NCBI GenBank assembly: GCA_905221605.1
Contig: CAJNDS010000371.1
Coordinates: 91,569 to 155,568, forward strand
Length of the DNA: 64,000 bases
From: Symbiodinium natans
Taxonomy: Eukaryota > Sar > Dinophyceae > Suessiales > Symbiodiniaceae
Reading direction: 5' to 3'
Positions 13,001 through 21,540 of this stretch are shown here, in pieces. Both the position numbers and the translations under genes were made by a program. The notes below the pieces were generated by a model. That model was not told the origin of the DNA, did not search any database, and saw only the letters and a list, made by a program, of their open reading frames with translations. Within the stretch, counting starts at the first letter, position 1, and the number at the start of each line of letters is the position of its first letter.

Positions 13001-16000
13001 TGTGTGGCTGAGGGCTGGAACAGCGCACTTGTCGAATGAGGAGCTGGAAGACATGGAGCCCACTGGACTGACACCACTTCCAACTGAGTTCGGACAAGAA
13101 CAGTCCACTTCTGAAGGCCAATTACGCATCGCGAGACCCAAGCTCATGCCCCCTTACCCCAAGCGAAACGGTCAGCTTGAGCCACGGGCTACATATCCAG
13201 CTTTGGGATGACTGTTGTGGTATTGGGGGGGCCCTAGACTGTAGGGCTGCAGCGAATCAGGGCAGGACTTCTTGAGTTAACTCAAGGGTTTGCAGGCATT
13301 CTCCATGAGGCGATGTTTGCTGCAAAAAACAAACCTGAAACCCGGTACTGCATCATACGGGCGACGAAGCGGAAGCGTCTTGAAGGGTTCCTTAGCATCC
13401 TGGGCTCCCCGACATACCAGCCGAAGTCACCTGGACGGCCGCTGGCGATGTCAGAGCCTCCGGGACTCCGGCGCCACCCATATCCACCCCAACATGCTGC
13501 AATGAAGGTACATATAGAAAATATACATCCCAAACCAGGATCAAGTTGAGAATTCAGGCTTAGCACGTGTTAGGGTTTTTGCATGTGGACTTAACATGTT
13601 GGCACGTGCGCGTATGTGTAGCTTGGCGGAAACGTGCGCGGATCTCATCTGGACTTCCACCCAGAACTCAAACTCAAACACCTCCTGAACATCCCTAACC
13701 CTACATCCAGACTCCAAAAACACACCCTACTCCCAAAACCCCCTAAACCCTCCCAAGACCAGCTTACACGAGCTTGTGCTAGATGCGTCGAAACCTGTCC
13801 CTGACGTGTTGCTTACACGTGCGGACAGGAAGCCTCTTTAATGTTTCCTTCGTGGCCAGTCATTTGACTTTGCTCAAGAAGATTCGAGAAGTGCAACCGA
13901 AATCACACCCAAACCTTAAAACACCCTTGCAGCTCTAACAGCTTCCAACTTCGAATGCGTTTGCATCCCGGGAGTCAGGGAGTCAGAGAGTCCTTGTTCC
14001 GTCGCATTCTGTAACATCCTGGATCCCTCTTTCTCTTGTGCACAGACGAAAGCTGGAGCTATCCGGTGTACACCAAAAAACCCTGAAAGCCTCTTCCTCC
14101 CCGCCAAACTGTCCTGATGTCGGCCCTGATTCCTGCGTCTAGTTTTCGAGCGCCTCGTGGAGTCTAGTAAAGTCCTGACTTTAACGTTCACTGGCATTCC
14201 ACACCGTCGCACTGCCTGCTCCCCGAGAGACCTCGCACCAGCCCATGTACAGCCTTGGCTGTGCTTCACTCGACGATTTGTTCAACTTCATTTCCAGGTT
14301 TGGGATGGCACAGAACAACTCAGCCAATGGGCGACATGCAGCCTCGAACACTTTCGTCGCTTGCTATCAATTGCCCAGACAAGCTTTGTGGTATCTACGG
14401 GTACCAGCTTGGGTGCCCCGTACCCGCCCGAGCTCATGCTCCGGAATACAAGAATTGCCAGACCAATTCCCACGTCTGCAGGCATGATCCAAAACTGCCA
14501 GCGCATGTAAACTGAATAAAAGACTTGATGAGACATCACAAAAGGTTGTGGCTGGCTCTGGTACAACATTGCTTATGCACTCCCCACAAAGGACTGGTTG
14601 CAGTTTGTCTGCTTGTTAGGCTTTTCCAGCCCCGATGAGGTCAGAACCAGCTGCGCAAGAAGACTGCATGTTGTGCCACAGGCTCTACACAAAGCTCCGC
14701 CACTCTCTCGTTGCAACTGCCTACCTTGCTTTAGTTTCTGGGGATGCATGCGTAGGCCCATTCGAGCATACGAATGGAAAGAGCAAGCTCTTGCCACAGC
14801 TAACAAAGTCCACCTTAAATACCCCTGAAGCCCCCAAAGCCCCCCAAAACCCTGAAACCCCCCCAAGCCCTAAAGACCCCTGGGCACACTCATGCGAAGC
14901 AGAAGCAATGAAGCTGCAGCACGGGAGTACGTAGCCTCAAAAAACCTGACATCCCCTCCCTCTTAAGCCCCCGAAAATCGAAAAACTCAAAGAGAGCTGA
15001 GCCACAGGATCTGTGTCCAACCCCCAGCGGGCACCTGCGGATGCTCGGAGTTCCGTGTTTCTTGCTCTAAGGCCCAAAAAGCCATGGATCGTCTGTGTGT
15101 TCGGGCGTTGTCTCTAGGAGGTCTTCTGCATCGGGACGCTCTAGTTTCCCAACAAGAAGTGGGCTCAAGGAACAGTGGCAATACCGTTTCTTTGCCCTTT
15201 GCGGATAAACGACTGTCGTCACATGAGTCTGACCTCTGCAAGGGATTTACGGACACAGCTGACCGGCTCGTGCCATGATGAGACGAAACAGAGACAAGGT
15301 TCAGGGTTGAGATCGGCAGGAGTTGCCAAACACATGAAAAAACACTCGGAGCTGCTACGGCTTGTGACGAAACAAACCTCAACCAGCCTTCGAGATTGCT
15401 GCGAGGCCGTTGGGCACGTCGGCGAACTTGAGGCCCGCGCTTGGGGAAAGGAAGCCTGCCCACTTGAGGTTCGGACGCTTTGGGGTTTGAAGGGAGTTCG
15501 ATTTGGGCCCGGGTTGGGGTTAGCCTGGCGGGTTCGGCGTTGTTTAAGGTTCAAGGTTTGCAGAGGACCAGACAGCGAGATGATCTCCTGAAGCTTACAG
15601 CCTTGGGTTCACTCCTACGGTCCTCCACCGCACAGGCCCTAGTTGTTCGTGGATCTCCTCAGCCCCAAAAGACCATAAAGCCGGGTCCGAGGCTGAAGCC
15701 GTTAAAACCTAGCAAAACTCGCGGACGGCCTGTCTTTCAAGTCTACGAATCAAAGCACCCAACCACAGCCGCCTGGGAACTTCCCGGCGATTTCGGGGGT
15801 GATGTAGCCTTGCACGCATGGGGAAGAATACACTTTGTGGCTCGGGAATCAACACGCGATCATGCAGCACCAAAATGTGCGCGAAGGGAGACATTGCCGG
15901 GTTGGTCCTGTATGGGACCCTCTTTCACGTACTGCTCTCTAATCATTCTAGGCAGTCCGGAGCCGAAAAGGAATTCAATCTCAGACCTGTAGATGTATGC

Positions 16001-19000
16001 TTCGTTTTCCACTTGCACAATACAACCACCCTTTCTGTACGTTACATGCACACATGCAAGTGATGCACATCGAATTGATAGGACAGCACTCCAAGCAAGG
16101 AGTCATAACGGTCTGAATCTTGCACTTTAGGATAACTTCACCTGCGAAACAATGCCGAGGGACCCATCGTGGCCAGCATGGCAATGCGGCCGTGTTTCAG
16201 CTCCACCGAGCGCCTCAGACAAACTTCTGCAACAACCCTGAACCCCAAACCCTAAGCCCTAAACCCTAAACCCTAAACACCCTAAACCCTAAACTCCATA
16301 AACCCGAAGCCCTAAACTCTAAACCCTAACCACCCTAAGCCCTAAACTCTTTTTCAACCCTAAACCCTGCTTCCATCGGCGAACTCCTCAAACGACCTGG
16401 CCTGCGCATGAAGTTCTCCACGTCGCCATCCCTGGCGAGACCGAGCCTTGGCTCAGGCACTCAAAGCGGCGAGCATAAGATCTCACTCTTCCGAACCTAC
16501 GAACAAAAGAGCCCTTTGAGAAAAATAAACAGCTGACCATAAACGCGCTTGTTCTTGTAAACCTGCCAGTGCTCAATCATCAATCTATCTGACGGCACTG
16601 AATGGGTGCCTGACATTCCAGCTATATTTCTCGCCGGAAATTGTCTGACTACTGTCTGACTTCTAGGTTTTGCACCGTTCGTCGAAAACAGAAACCCGAC
16701 AGAACTTGGAATCTCTGCTTCGGGGGGGTGAACTGCCTCACTGTCTTGGCGACCTGCTTCTGAGGTACCACCAACTAGACAACAACTTGCGTTGCTCGAC
16801 CACTATCCCAACATCCCATGGTTCACTTTGCAAGCTGAATAATGTTTCGTCCTGACGCCGCTCAATAGCCCCAAGCCTGCAGGAAAACTCGTGCAAAAAA
16901 TGCCTTCGCGAAGTTTGGAACCCAGAAGCCCAAGCCCTACAAAGCCATGGGGCGGGTCCCAGAAACCCACTGGAGGCTGCACGCCAAGCTCCTGACAGAG
17001 GGGTCCAGACAATCGTCATGCGACAAGGCGCAGCAAAGAATGCACATTAATGCCGGTGAAGCACACAAAGACTATGGGTGGAAACACACGGCGAACCCGC
17101 GAACAAAGCCACAAAAAGTTATGCGTCTTCCAAGGGCTTCACAGATCAAATCAAAAAATCCTCGTTTGATGCTTAACAGGAAATATTCTCATATTCAATC
17201 GAATTGTGTCTGCATACTGTCATAGTTTTGATTGGATTTGAGACACATTTGCTTTAAACACGAGGTATGACAAGTCAATATATTAAATAAGCATTGATAA
17301 GTTGGATGTCTTAGCTTTGGGTGGCCGAAATCTAGCTAGGGCTCAGCAGAGCAAAGCTAGATTGTCGGAGCCTGCACAACTCGACTTGGGTTAGAAGCTG
17401 GAAACGGAATCATGCCCACGTTAATTCACCGAAGAAGCATGGGAAAACAAAAAAACATCGTTACCACCGCTTTCATGAGTAACGCACAAGCGACATGTGA
17501 GGCAAATTAAGGCACATCCTCATCCAGGCCAATCAGATTCCAACAAAAGTCACATATAGACACCAAAAGGCGCATAAAGACAGAGAAAGGCAGATTACAG
17601 AGAAAAAATGCCATGCACAGAAAAAACAATTTGGAGCCCAAGAGGACAGAAGCTAATCATAACGCCCTGCAGCCACGCAAAGAGCCTTCAAAGTTCCTGA
17701 ACATCAAAGAGAAGCGGAGTCAGAAAGGCCCCCGAAGGCCGCGAAGTGCCTGCTCGAAGGCACCGAGGGCTGTCGTGAACTTGGACGCAGAGGCCTCACA
17801 AGAAGTTCACAACAAGGCTTCTTTTGAGATGGCCCCAAATTGCCCCCCCCCGAGCTGGATTTTTGTTGTTTGCGAAAGCGTACCTGGGAACCCGGCTTTC
17901 ATGGCATGGTGGACCGATTTGGGGGCCTTGCTGTGCTTCAGGCAGCTCGTACGGCTGGCCTTCTGGTCACTTCGCTCTGAACTGCAGCGGGTTGGAGGTC
18001 CAGAAATAATCTGTTGCATGTCCTTCCAAAACAAACTTCAAAAAAATGCGAACAGCATCTTTGGCATTGTTGCAGCTTGCTTGCGGCTCAGGGGGTTGAA
18101 TCTTTGAGTCTCTTTCACGTGTAGCCCCCCGAGTTTAAGGCCACAAGTTGTCAACCTCAAGACTCTCTTTGGGGGGCCCGAAGGAAACCTCCAAACCCGG
18201 AACAACAAGGCCCCTTCAAAGGCTCCCAATGCCCCGGCCTTGCCCTGGGCTCTTCTCACCTGCCGCGCTTCAGGATTTTCTGCTACTGTTGACCGCTCTG
18301 GGCCGCCGTCACATAGGTCGGACTATCAAGGTTCAAGCAACAAGGTTATGGACACGGTTCTGCTCCATGTTCGGCATGCAGTCTACAGTCTTGTTTTGAA
18401 CAAACTTGGCCAGACATCATGCACATTTTGAAAAAAAAATCTCGACAGACCCACCGTGCTCTCCACCACCCGCAGCAAACACACAGACAGAGCAACACGG
18501 ATTCTTGAAGGATGACCAAATACGACACATAAGTGCCAACGAAACATACCGAATGCACAACTAACGAAACAAGACTGCACTTGCAAAACAAAGCGCCAAA
18601 AAGAGCAACTGGCCACACGCAGAGCTCTCCTAAAGTTGTGCCCGCAACCATCCCCCCCGCCCATAAGATCAAAAGAGCCCCCCAAAACAAGCAAACCTCC
18701 CCCGGATTCCCCCGCCTGGCTGGCAAGGACGGCTCCGGCAGCCACAGTGCAGCCGGCGCCGAGGGATGCCACGCCGGGCTGCGCGGACTGCGACTGCGTG
18801 GACTGGGCGGAGCACAATTGGGCTCAGGATCCTAAGGGCTTTTAAGGGCCGTGGTCCGCGTCGGGGCTTTCAGGGCTTGGTGTTTGTGGATCGGCCTCTT
18901 CAGTGCAAAAACGTCGGCCGGCTTGAAAAATGGGTTCGCCGAGATTGGAAGGCAAAAAAGGTGTCCCAACACGGCCACTACCAGCATGTCACAGTAGCAT

Positions 19001-20166
19001 CCAGTGACAAGTCCCTATCAACAGCTAGGCAAGCGAGAAACAGTCATGGTACACAGCTGCATAGCATGAAGTTTCAGAACCCTGATGCCATAAGCCCCTA
19101 AACGCTTGAGGTAAGACAAACTGATAAAGTTCAGATTCCCTAGGGTCGTGATTTTTCGATGGGCTACGGCTCCGGCAATTAGGAATGAGAGTTTCGTGTT
19201 TAAAGAATGCACGCAAATTGAATCTCAAGGATTCACGGAACCTCCCCTTTTCCTGTAATGCTATCGCTTCACTCTTCGGCCACCACAAAACAAAAGACAC
19301 ATGAAGCACGCAAGGATCTGGTACTCCACCATACCCCCTATCCGGACTGCAAGACCTCTGTATATACACTTTCAAGCTAGAATCCCCGAACAGTCGAAAC
19401 ATGTCGAAAGCCTGCACCATGTACCTGACAACGAATTAGAACTCTAAGGCTTGCAACAACCGCCACACAAGAACCCCAAGAATTTCAACCCTCAAGCGCG
19501 GAAAAGCTCGGAAGGCATTGGGCTCTGAAACCACTGATCATCTTGACATCTTGACAATTCATTCCACGACATTTCGTGGTCACACCAGCAGCGTGCAGTC
19601 CCCCGACTCGCCCGACTCGCCCAATTGCAAAGCAAACCTCTCACAATGACTGGCAACCTCGGCGCTGGAGACAACACTAAAAATCCCAAGCCCCTATGCC
19701 CAAATTCTGAATCTGAAGGCCCGTGCCTGGTTTCCTCGCCGGAGGGAGGTAGCCGCGGTGGTCCGGGTGCTGGAGGACCCGGTGGGAGCAACAAAGGCGG
19801 CGCCTCGATGAAGTCACGAAGGAAGCGCATCACAATGACAACACAACTGCGCAACTTTCCCAGGCATCGAAAACTAGGCTTCTATGTCGCCTGATGTTGT
19901 GATACCGGGACCTGGTCCGAATCACGTGCATTAAAATCATGAAAGCATCCCGTGAGTCGACCAAAAAATGTCTTCCAACAGTGCAGACGCATCACCAACA
20001 TGCCCTTGAACGTTACTACACAAACAGGCTTCCCACACAGGAACGGACTTTCTGTCATGTAATGTTGCAATTTTTGGACGACCCGTCGAAAACCCCGCAC
20101 CCTGCAGGCCATGCAGGCACAATAGCCTCCGAGGGCACCGGCAAGGCCAAGGCCGCAAATCGCCAT
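1..20166 (-). CDS. Light-harvesting chlorophyll a-c binding polyprotein precursor (multi-exon; 3' end outside window)
   Basis: Thylakoid antenna protein of the LHC superfamily (dinoflagellate ACP / fucoxanthin-chlorophyll a-c type), made as a polyprotein. Reading the minus strand, I recognised 36 short exons, listed separately. They spell a plastid-targeting N-terminus followed by three LHC modules. Module order: ELGV.PP.GFWDP, then the helix-1 pigment-binding motif (E-LKHGR or E-QHGR), then IPNGL or VPNGL, GW.QI, GDYG or GDF, LNAELNNGRLAMMAIIG (helix 3), FFQDGLTGSAWGDWAN and SPLR. Intron phases stay compatible through long runs of exons, for example 12559 to 10360 and 6503 to 3635. Introns reach 2 kb and hold microsatellites and degenerate TTTAGGG repeats. 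About 20 donors are GC, 8-9 GT and 3 GA; nearly all acceptors are AG. Not located: the LSPS exon of modules 2 and 3, the GW exon of module 3, and one or two small linkers. The family call is very secure; a single transcription unit is inferred from order, strand and phase. Confidence 0.9.
283..323 (-). CDS. LHC module 3, exon: YGAFGLPFGKKIE
   Basis: 41 nt, AG acceptor; donor reads GA. The codon before the acceptor is an in-frame stop, which supports a real intron boundary. Confidence 0.9.
780..826 (-). CDS. LHC module 3, exon: VYNLQTIQTDTLGDYG
   Basis: 47 nt; CAG acceptor and GC donor. Same phase as 6457-6503. Confidence 0.88.
1092..1117 (-). CDS. LHC module 3, microexon: LFELNSSE
   Basis: Reads (x)LFELNSSE and leads to VYNLQTI. 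The donor is GT (GAG|GTTACC) or shifted by one G. Confidence 0.55.
2632..2677 (-). CDS. LHC module 3, exon: DIPNGLKGAAAVPLAG
   Basis: 46 nt, matching 8302-8347; GC donor. The preceding LSPS exon was not found; AGLEI after an AG near 3.31 kb is a weak candidate. The following GW exon is also missing; WMQ near 1.23 kb is a weak candidate. Confidence 0.88.
3422..3442 (+). repeat. (ACC)n microsatellite
   Basis: Short perfect ACC/CCA run within an LHC intron. Confidence 0.8.
3635..3689 (-). CDS. LHC module 3, helix 1 exon: VAMLACIGYIVPEYFRFPG
   Basis: 55 nt, GC donor (CCCAG|GCC). Same protein as module 2, with third-position differences in the DNA. Confidence 0.94.
3711..3762 (+). repeat. (GA)n microsatellite
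   Basis: GAGA tract with scattered changes, just upstream (in gene sense) of the module 3 helix 1 exon. On the minus strand it is a pyrimidine (CT) tract near the acceptor. Confidence 0.85.
3980..4033 (-). CDS. LHC module 3, exon: IAASQFKRRRIIEIQHGR
   Basis: 18 codons, same boundaries as 11034-11087, but with a GT donor (CGT|GTGGGG). Confidence 0.92.
4371..4439 (-). CDS. LHC module 3, exon: ELGVTPPLGFFDP...SKFDDPE
   Basis: 23 codons, protein almost identical to 11468-11536 (Trp of GFWDP is Phe here). AG acceptor, GC donor. Confidence 0.93.
4905..4939 (-). CDS. LHC module 2, C-terminal exon: DWANYADSPLR
   Basis: 35 nt, same length as 11747-11781. Joins in frame to module 3. GC donor after CGA. 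Confidence 0.93.
5338..5376 (-). CDS. LHC module 2, exon: MFFQDGLTGSAWG
   Basis: 39 nt. AG acceptor; the donor reads GA (TGG-G|GAGCC). Confidence 0.93.
5570..5592 (-). CDS. LHC module 2, helix 3 microexon: LAMMAIIG
   Basis: Only 23 nt; it completes Arg, then reads LAMMAIIG. AAG acceptor, GC donor. Frame is exact on both sides. Confidence 0.92.
5720..5769 (-). CDS. LHC module 2, exon: DAEKKTKSLNAEINNGR
   Basis: 50 nt, start of helix 3. GC donor splits the Arg codon (AG|GCAAAGG). Confidence 0.94.
6062..6102 (-). CDS. LHC module 2, exon: YGAFGLPFGKKIE
   Basis: 41 nt, identical length to 283-323. The donor reads GA (GAG|GATGG), or is shifted within the shared GA of the next exon. Confidence 0.9.
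6161..6183 (+). repeat. (CA)n microsatellite
   Basis: CACACA tract in an LHC intron. Confidence 0.8.
6457..6503 (-). CDS. LHC module 2, exon: VYNLQTIQDGVLGDYG
   Basis: 47 nt, same length as the module 3 copy at 780-826. GT donor inside the last glycine codon. Confidence 0.87.
6573..6645 (+). repeat. 10-bp minisatellite (AAACGCACGC / AAATGCACGC)
   Basis: About seven tandem units of a 10-bp repeat in the intron between the ELNSS and VYNLQ exons of module 2. Confidence 0.85.
6756..6772 (-). CDS. LHC module 2, microexon: ELNSS
   Basis: After a CAG acceptor the frame reads (x)ELNSS, matching FELNSS in module 3, and leads to VYNLQTI. The donor is ambiguous (GC or GG, depending on where one G is placed). 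Confidence 0.5.
7017..7049 (+). repeat. (TA)n microsatellite
   Basis: TATATACATATATATA run inside an LHC intron; no coding signal. Confidence 0.85.
7964..7986 (-). CDS. LHC module 2, microexon: WLQIVAF
   Basis: 23 nt; with the previous exon it spells PLAG-WLQIVAF, start of helix 2. AG acceptor, GT donor. Confidence 0.77.
8302..8347 (-). CDS. LHC module 2, exon: DIPNGLKGAAAVPLAG
   Basis: 46 nt, phase 0 to 1, GC donor. Equivalent to VPNGLAA of module 1. The small exon carrying the LSPS loop between 10360 and 8347 was not found; a tetranucleotide-rich intron lies there. Confidence 0.88.
8530..8615 (+). repeat. GTGGGTGTGGAT-type repeat
   Basis: Short G/T-rich tandem units (GGGTGTGGAT variants) in the large intron between the helix 1 and DIPNGL exons of module 2. 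Confidence 0.7.
9205..9950 (+). repeat. CATT/ATTC-rich satellite-like tract
   Basis: About 750 bp of TTCATT-type repeats. It includes 10-bp units of TTTCATGTCA (9255-9310) and a nearly perfect ATTC run (9886-9945). The apparent Ser/Phe/His-rich ORFs are low-complexity translations. Lies in an LHC intron. Confidence 0.9.
10360..10414 (-). CDS. LHC module 2, helix 1 exon: VAMLACIGYIVPEYFRFPG
   Basis: 55 nt, phase 0 to 1, AG acceptor and GC donor. Nearly identical protein to the module 3 copy at 3635-3689. Confidence 0.94.
11034..11087 (-). CDS. LHC module 2, exon: IATQQFRRRRIVELQHGR
   Basis: 18 codons reaching the helix-1 Glu and His-Gly-Arg. Here LKHGR is replaced by LQHGR. GC donor after CGA. 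Confidence 0.92.
11468..11536 (-). CDS. LHC module 2, exon: ELGVTPPLGFWDP...SKFDDPE
   Basis: Exactly 23 codons, phase 0 to 0, AG acceptor and GC donor. Same length as the matching exon of module 3 (4371-4439). Confidence 0.93.
11747..11781 (-). CDS. LHC module 1, C-terminal exon: DWANFTESPLR
   Basis: 35 nt, phase 0 at the end. Closes module 1 and joins directly in frame to the ELGV exon of module 2. GC donor after CGG. Confidence 0.9.
12084..12118 (-). CDS. LHC module 1, exon: FYQDGLTGSAWG
   Basis: 35 nt. End of helix 3 and the QDGLTGSAWG loop. GT donor. Confidence 0.92.
12385..12420 (-). CDS. LHC module 1, helix 3 exon: NGRLAMMAIIGM
   Basis: 36 nt with the chlorophyll-binding NGRLAMMAIIGM motif. 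Phase 2 in, phase 2 out; GC donor. Confidence 0.92.
12528..12568 (-). CDS. LHC module 1, exon: AKQKKLNAELA
   Basis: Start of helix 3 (KKLNAELA-NGR). The start may be 12568 or, after AAG, 12559, which gives the better frame. GT donor. Confidence 0.82.
12948..12993 (-). CDS. LHC module 1, exon: IKVLEPEILGKL
   Basis: Resembles the F-KVL...PE...KK stretch before helix 3. AG acceptor at 12995-12994; the 3' end is uncertain by a few nucleotides. Confidence 0.6.
13422..13457 (-). CDS. LHC module 1, exon: SDIASGRPGDF
   Basis: Lumenal loop with the GRPGDFG motif. AG acceptor, and GC donor inside GGC, giving phase 1 compatible with the next exon (GDF-A-IKVLE). Confidence 0.65.
15006..15034 (-). CDS. 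LHC module 1, exon: VPAGGWTQIL (start of helix 2)
   Basis: Continues K-VPAGGWTQIL in phase 0 from the previous exon. The GW.QI motif opens helix 2. GT donor assumed after ATC-CT; the rest of helix 2 was not located. Confidence 0.75.
15388..15455 (-). CDS. LHC module 1, exon: FLSPSAGLKF / ADVPNGLAAISK
   Basis: 68 nt encoding the stromal loop FLSPSAGLKF followed by ADVPNGLAAISK, highly conserved in chlorophyll a-c proteins. GC donor after AAG. Confidence 0.92.
15773..15808 (-). CDS. LHC module 1, exon: GYITPEIAGKFPG
   Basis: 36 nt, phase 1 to phase 1, AG acceptor and GC donor. Joins in frame to TMG upstream and to FLSPS downstream. Diagnostic of ACP/FCP proteins. Confidence 0.9.
16164..16226 (-). 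CDS. LHC module 1, helix 1 exon: RSVELKHGRIAMLATMG
   Basis: Contains the classic helix-1 motif E-LKHGRIAMLA, whose Glu and His/Arg residues bind chlorophyll and form inter-helix salt bridges. GT donor after ATG-G. The start is either 16226 or, after a second AG, 16213. Confidence 0.87.
16237..16370 (+). repeat. Interstitial telomere-like CCCTAAA repeats
   Basis: Degenerate tandem CCCTAAA (TTTAGGG) units, the telomere motif of plants and dinoflagellates, in an LHC intron of module 1. Confidence 0.85.
16850..16876 (-). CDS. LHC module 1, possible exon: LGAIERRQ
   Basis: After an AG the frame completes the split proline codon of the previous exon, giving D-P-LGAIERRQDE. Position and phase suit the WDP-L-G...RR linker before helix 1, but the sequence is short and the 3' boundary uncertain. 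Confidence 0.35.
16954..16991 (-). CDS. LHC module 1, exon: ELGVQPPVGFWDP
   Basis: N-terminal signature of an LHC module, 38 nt, AG acceptor and GC donor. GFWDP is the conserved loop before helix 1. Confidence 0.85.
17750..17769 (-). CDS. LHC polyprotein exon 4: LGAFEQ linker microexon
   Basis: 20 nt reading (x)LGAFEQ, with AG acceptor and GC donor. It joins in phase 0 to the ELGVQPP exon, matching the usual AFE-N-ELGV approach to an LHC module. One further small exon is needed between this and exon 3. A look-alike (GALGAFEG) near 18.23 kb is an alternative. Confidence 0.45.
18716..18802 (-). CDS. LHC polyprotein exon 3: spacer with hydrophobic segment
   Basis: 29 codons in phase 0: a Ser/Gln-rich start, then GVASLGAGCTVAAGAVLASQ. 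A short apolar Ala/Gly/Val segment between transit peptide and first antenna module is typical of dinoflagellate LHC precursors. AG acceptor at 18804-18803 and GC donor at 18715-18714. It follows the FVAP exon without breaking frame. Confidence 0.6.
19727..19803 (-). CDS. LHC polyprotein exon 2: FVAP plastid transit peptide
   Basis: Encodes AAFVAPTGSSSTR followed by a Thr/Ala/Ser/Arg-rich tail. A Phe-led FVAP motif plus an S/T/R-rich stretch is the hallmark of transit peptides in complex red-derived plastids. The exon is bounded by AG and a GC donor. An in-frame stop just upstream means it must be joined to an earlier exon. The Pro-rich reading in another frame is a shadow. Confidence 0.7.
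20121..20166 (-). CDS. LHC polyprotein exon 1: candidate start and signal peptide
   Basis: An ATG directly after a CAG acceptor opens a small-residue hydrophobic run, MAICGLGLAGALGGY. A GT donor leaves phase 1, which joins in frame to the FVAP exon (giving ...GYCAAFVAP). The AG just before the ATG could be an SL trans-splice acceptor. Tentative: other frames also encode hydrophobic stretches here. Confidence 0.4.
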
Positions 20167-20169
20167 CTG

Positions 20170-21540
20170 TGCCGGGGTGGGGATCGTGCAGGCAGCGGGG
20201 ATTGCGATAAAAGCCTGTGGTTTGGGCTCAAGGTGCACATGGGGCAACACGAGGCTTTGGGCTTTCACGAATGGAAGTTCGACCATCAATAAGTTCGAGT
20301 GCTGGGATGAAAAAATTTGGGGATCGCAGACCGCCCAAAAATCACAAAACAGGTTCTCTCAAAAACCAGCCCTCACCACAACGGCTTTCATCTTTGCTGA
20401 ATATAGTCGAAGCCCTTGTGTAAGTTGAAAGCACGAACAAGCTTAGAGCCGTAAACCACTGAGTCAACAAATGGCCTCAACCCAAATACATCTGCGCCTC
20501 CCAAACCCCCCAGAACTCTCCAGAACCCAGCAAAGCCCACCAAAAGCTTCCAGTGAGCCCTCCTATACACGCCAACTCCAGCCTTCTTGCTAGAGGCCAT
20601 GGTTGAACTCCCGGCGGTCAACCTCTGAACTGGGCCGTAGCTCAGCTAATCTTGAGCAGGCCGCAGCTGCACATGCAACAATCAAGGGGTACATGAGATG
20701 CAAAGAACATGCGATGATGCGGTAGTACCCTTTCGTGTTGACAGCTGCTTTTGGAACAAGGGAAAAATCAGCATTGCTGCTTGGGGAAAAGTATCGACAA
20801 AAAGCAATGCCACCAAGGTCGGCATCACTCGTGGACCGAAAGTGGACACAAATCTAACTCCAAAGGAAACAACTGCCAGGACCCCAAGCCCATCACCGTC
20901 AGGGAACGTTAACAGGGAAGAGTGCTTCAGGATGTCGACTATCACAACTCGCGCAAGGCAGGCAAGGATCCAAGTCGGAGGCATGACAGCACAAGAGCTA
21001 CACTTTCATACACAAATCGAAAATAAGTCTTACGCAAGCAAGTCTTCGCAGCAGGACTTGTTTTCACAAATTTGCTTAACCTCAACTTGAATTCGAAAAC
21101 GACAGCAGACAGAAATGGAAACTGCACGCAGTTCACTGCCAAGCACTAGTTTCTTACGAATGTACGTTAGTGACACGAAAAGGCAGTGCACGCACTCTCT
21201 CTTTTTCGACTCGTTTGCACAGACAGAAACCCGGTCGGTGAAAGAAGGACATGGAACATCGGACGGATGGGAAGCAGAAGAATGCTGGACGGGAGCTCCA
21301 GCTCCGGACAGCAAAGTCAGGAAGTGACAGAAAGTTGAGGCACACAGACAGGACAGGCCAACATTGGCAAGAATGTGTTGAGGAAGGATTTCGGGAGATG
21401 TATGCCGGAGGCTCCAGACATGTGCCGAGTACATGATGTGGGGCATGCAGCAGGTCTTCAGTGGCATAGCATGCAACCTAAGCCAGAGAGCTTATGTTCG
21501 GAGTGCTCGATTGAAGTAAGCCAAAAAGATCCGAGCTCGC
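20170..21540. other. Intergenic region upstream of the LHC gene
   Basis: No exon of a recognisable family was seen on either strand. Short ORFs overlap on both strands without conserved motifs. It probably holds the promoter of the minus-strand LHC gene, but dinoflagellates lack a canonical TATA box and I see no defined element. Confidence 0.4.

Noticed and set aside
13176-13192. Relict spliced leader (reverse complement GTAGCCCGTGGCTCAAG) in an LHC intron
   Set aside because: Needs a gap and mismatches to fit the leader and has no retrogene next to it; may be chance.
18206-18250. Second LGAFE-like exon (GALGAFEG) on the minus strand
   Set aside because: Boundaries do not give a clear AG/donor pair in the needed phase; kept only as an alternative to 17750-17769.
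19492-19854. Pro-rich minus-strand ORF (PPLLLPPGPPAPGPP)
   Set aside because: A shadow of the FVAP transit exon, which reads in another frame.
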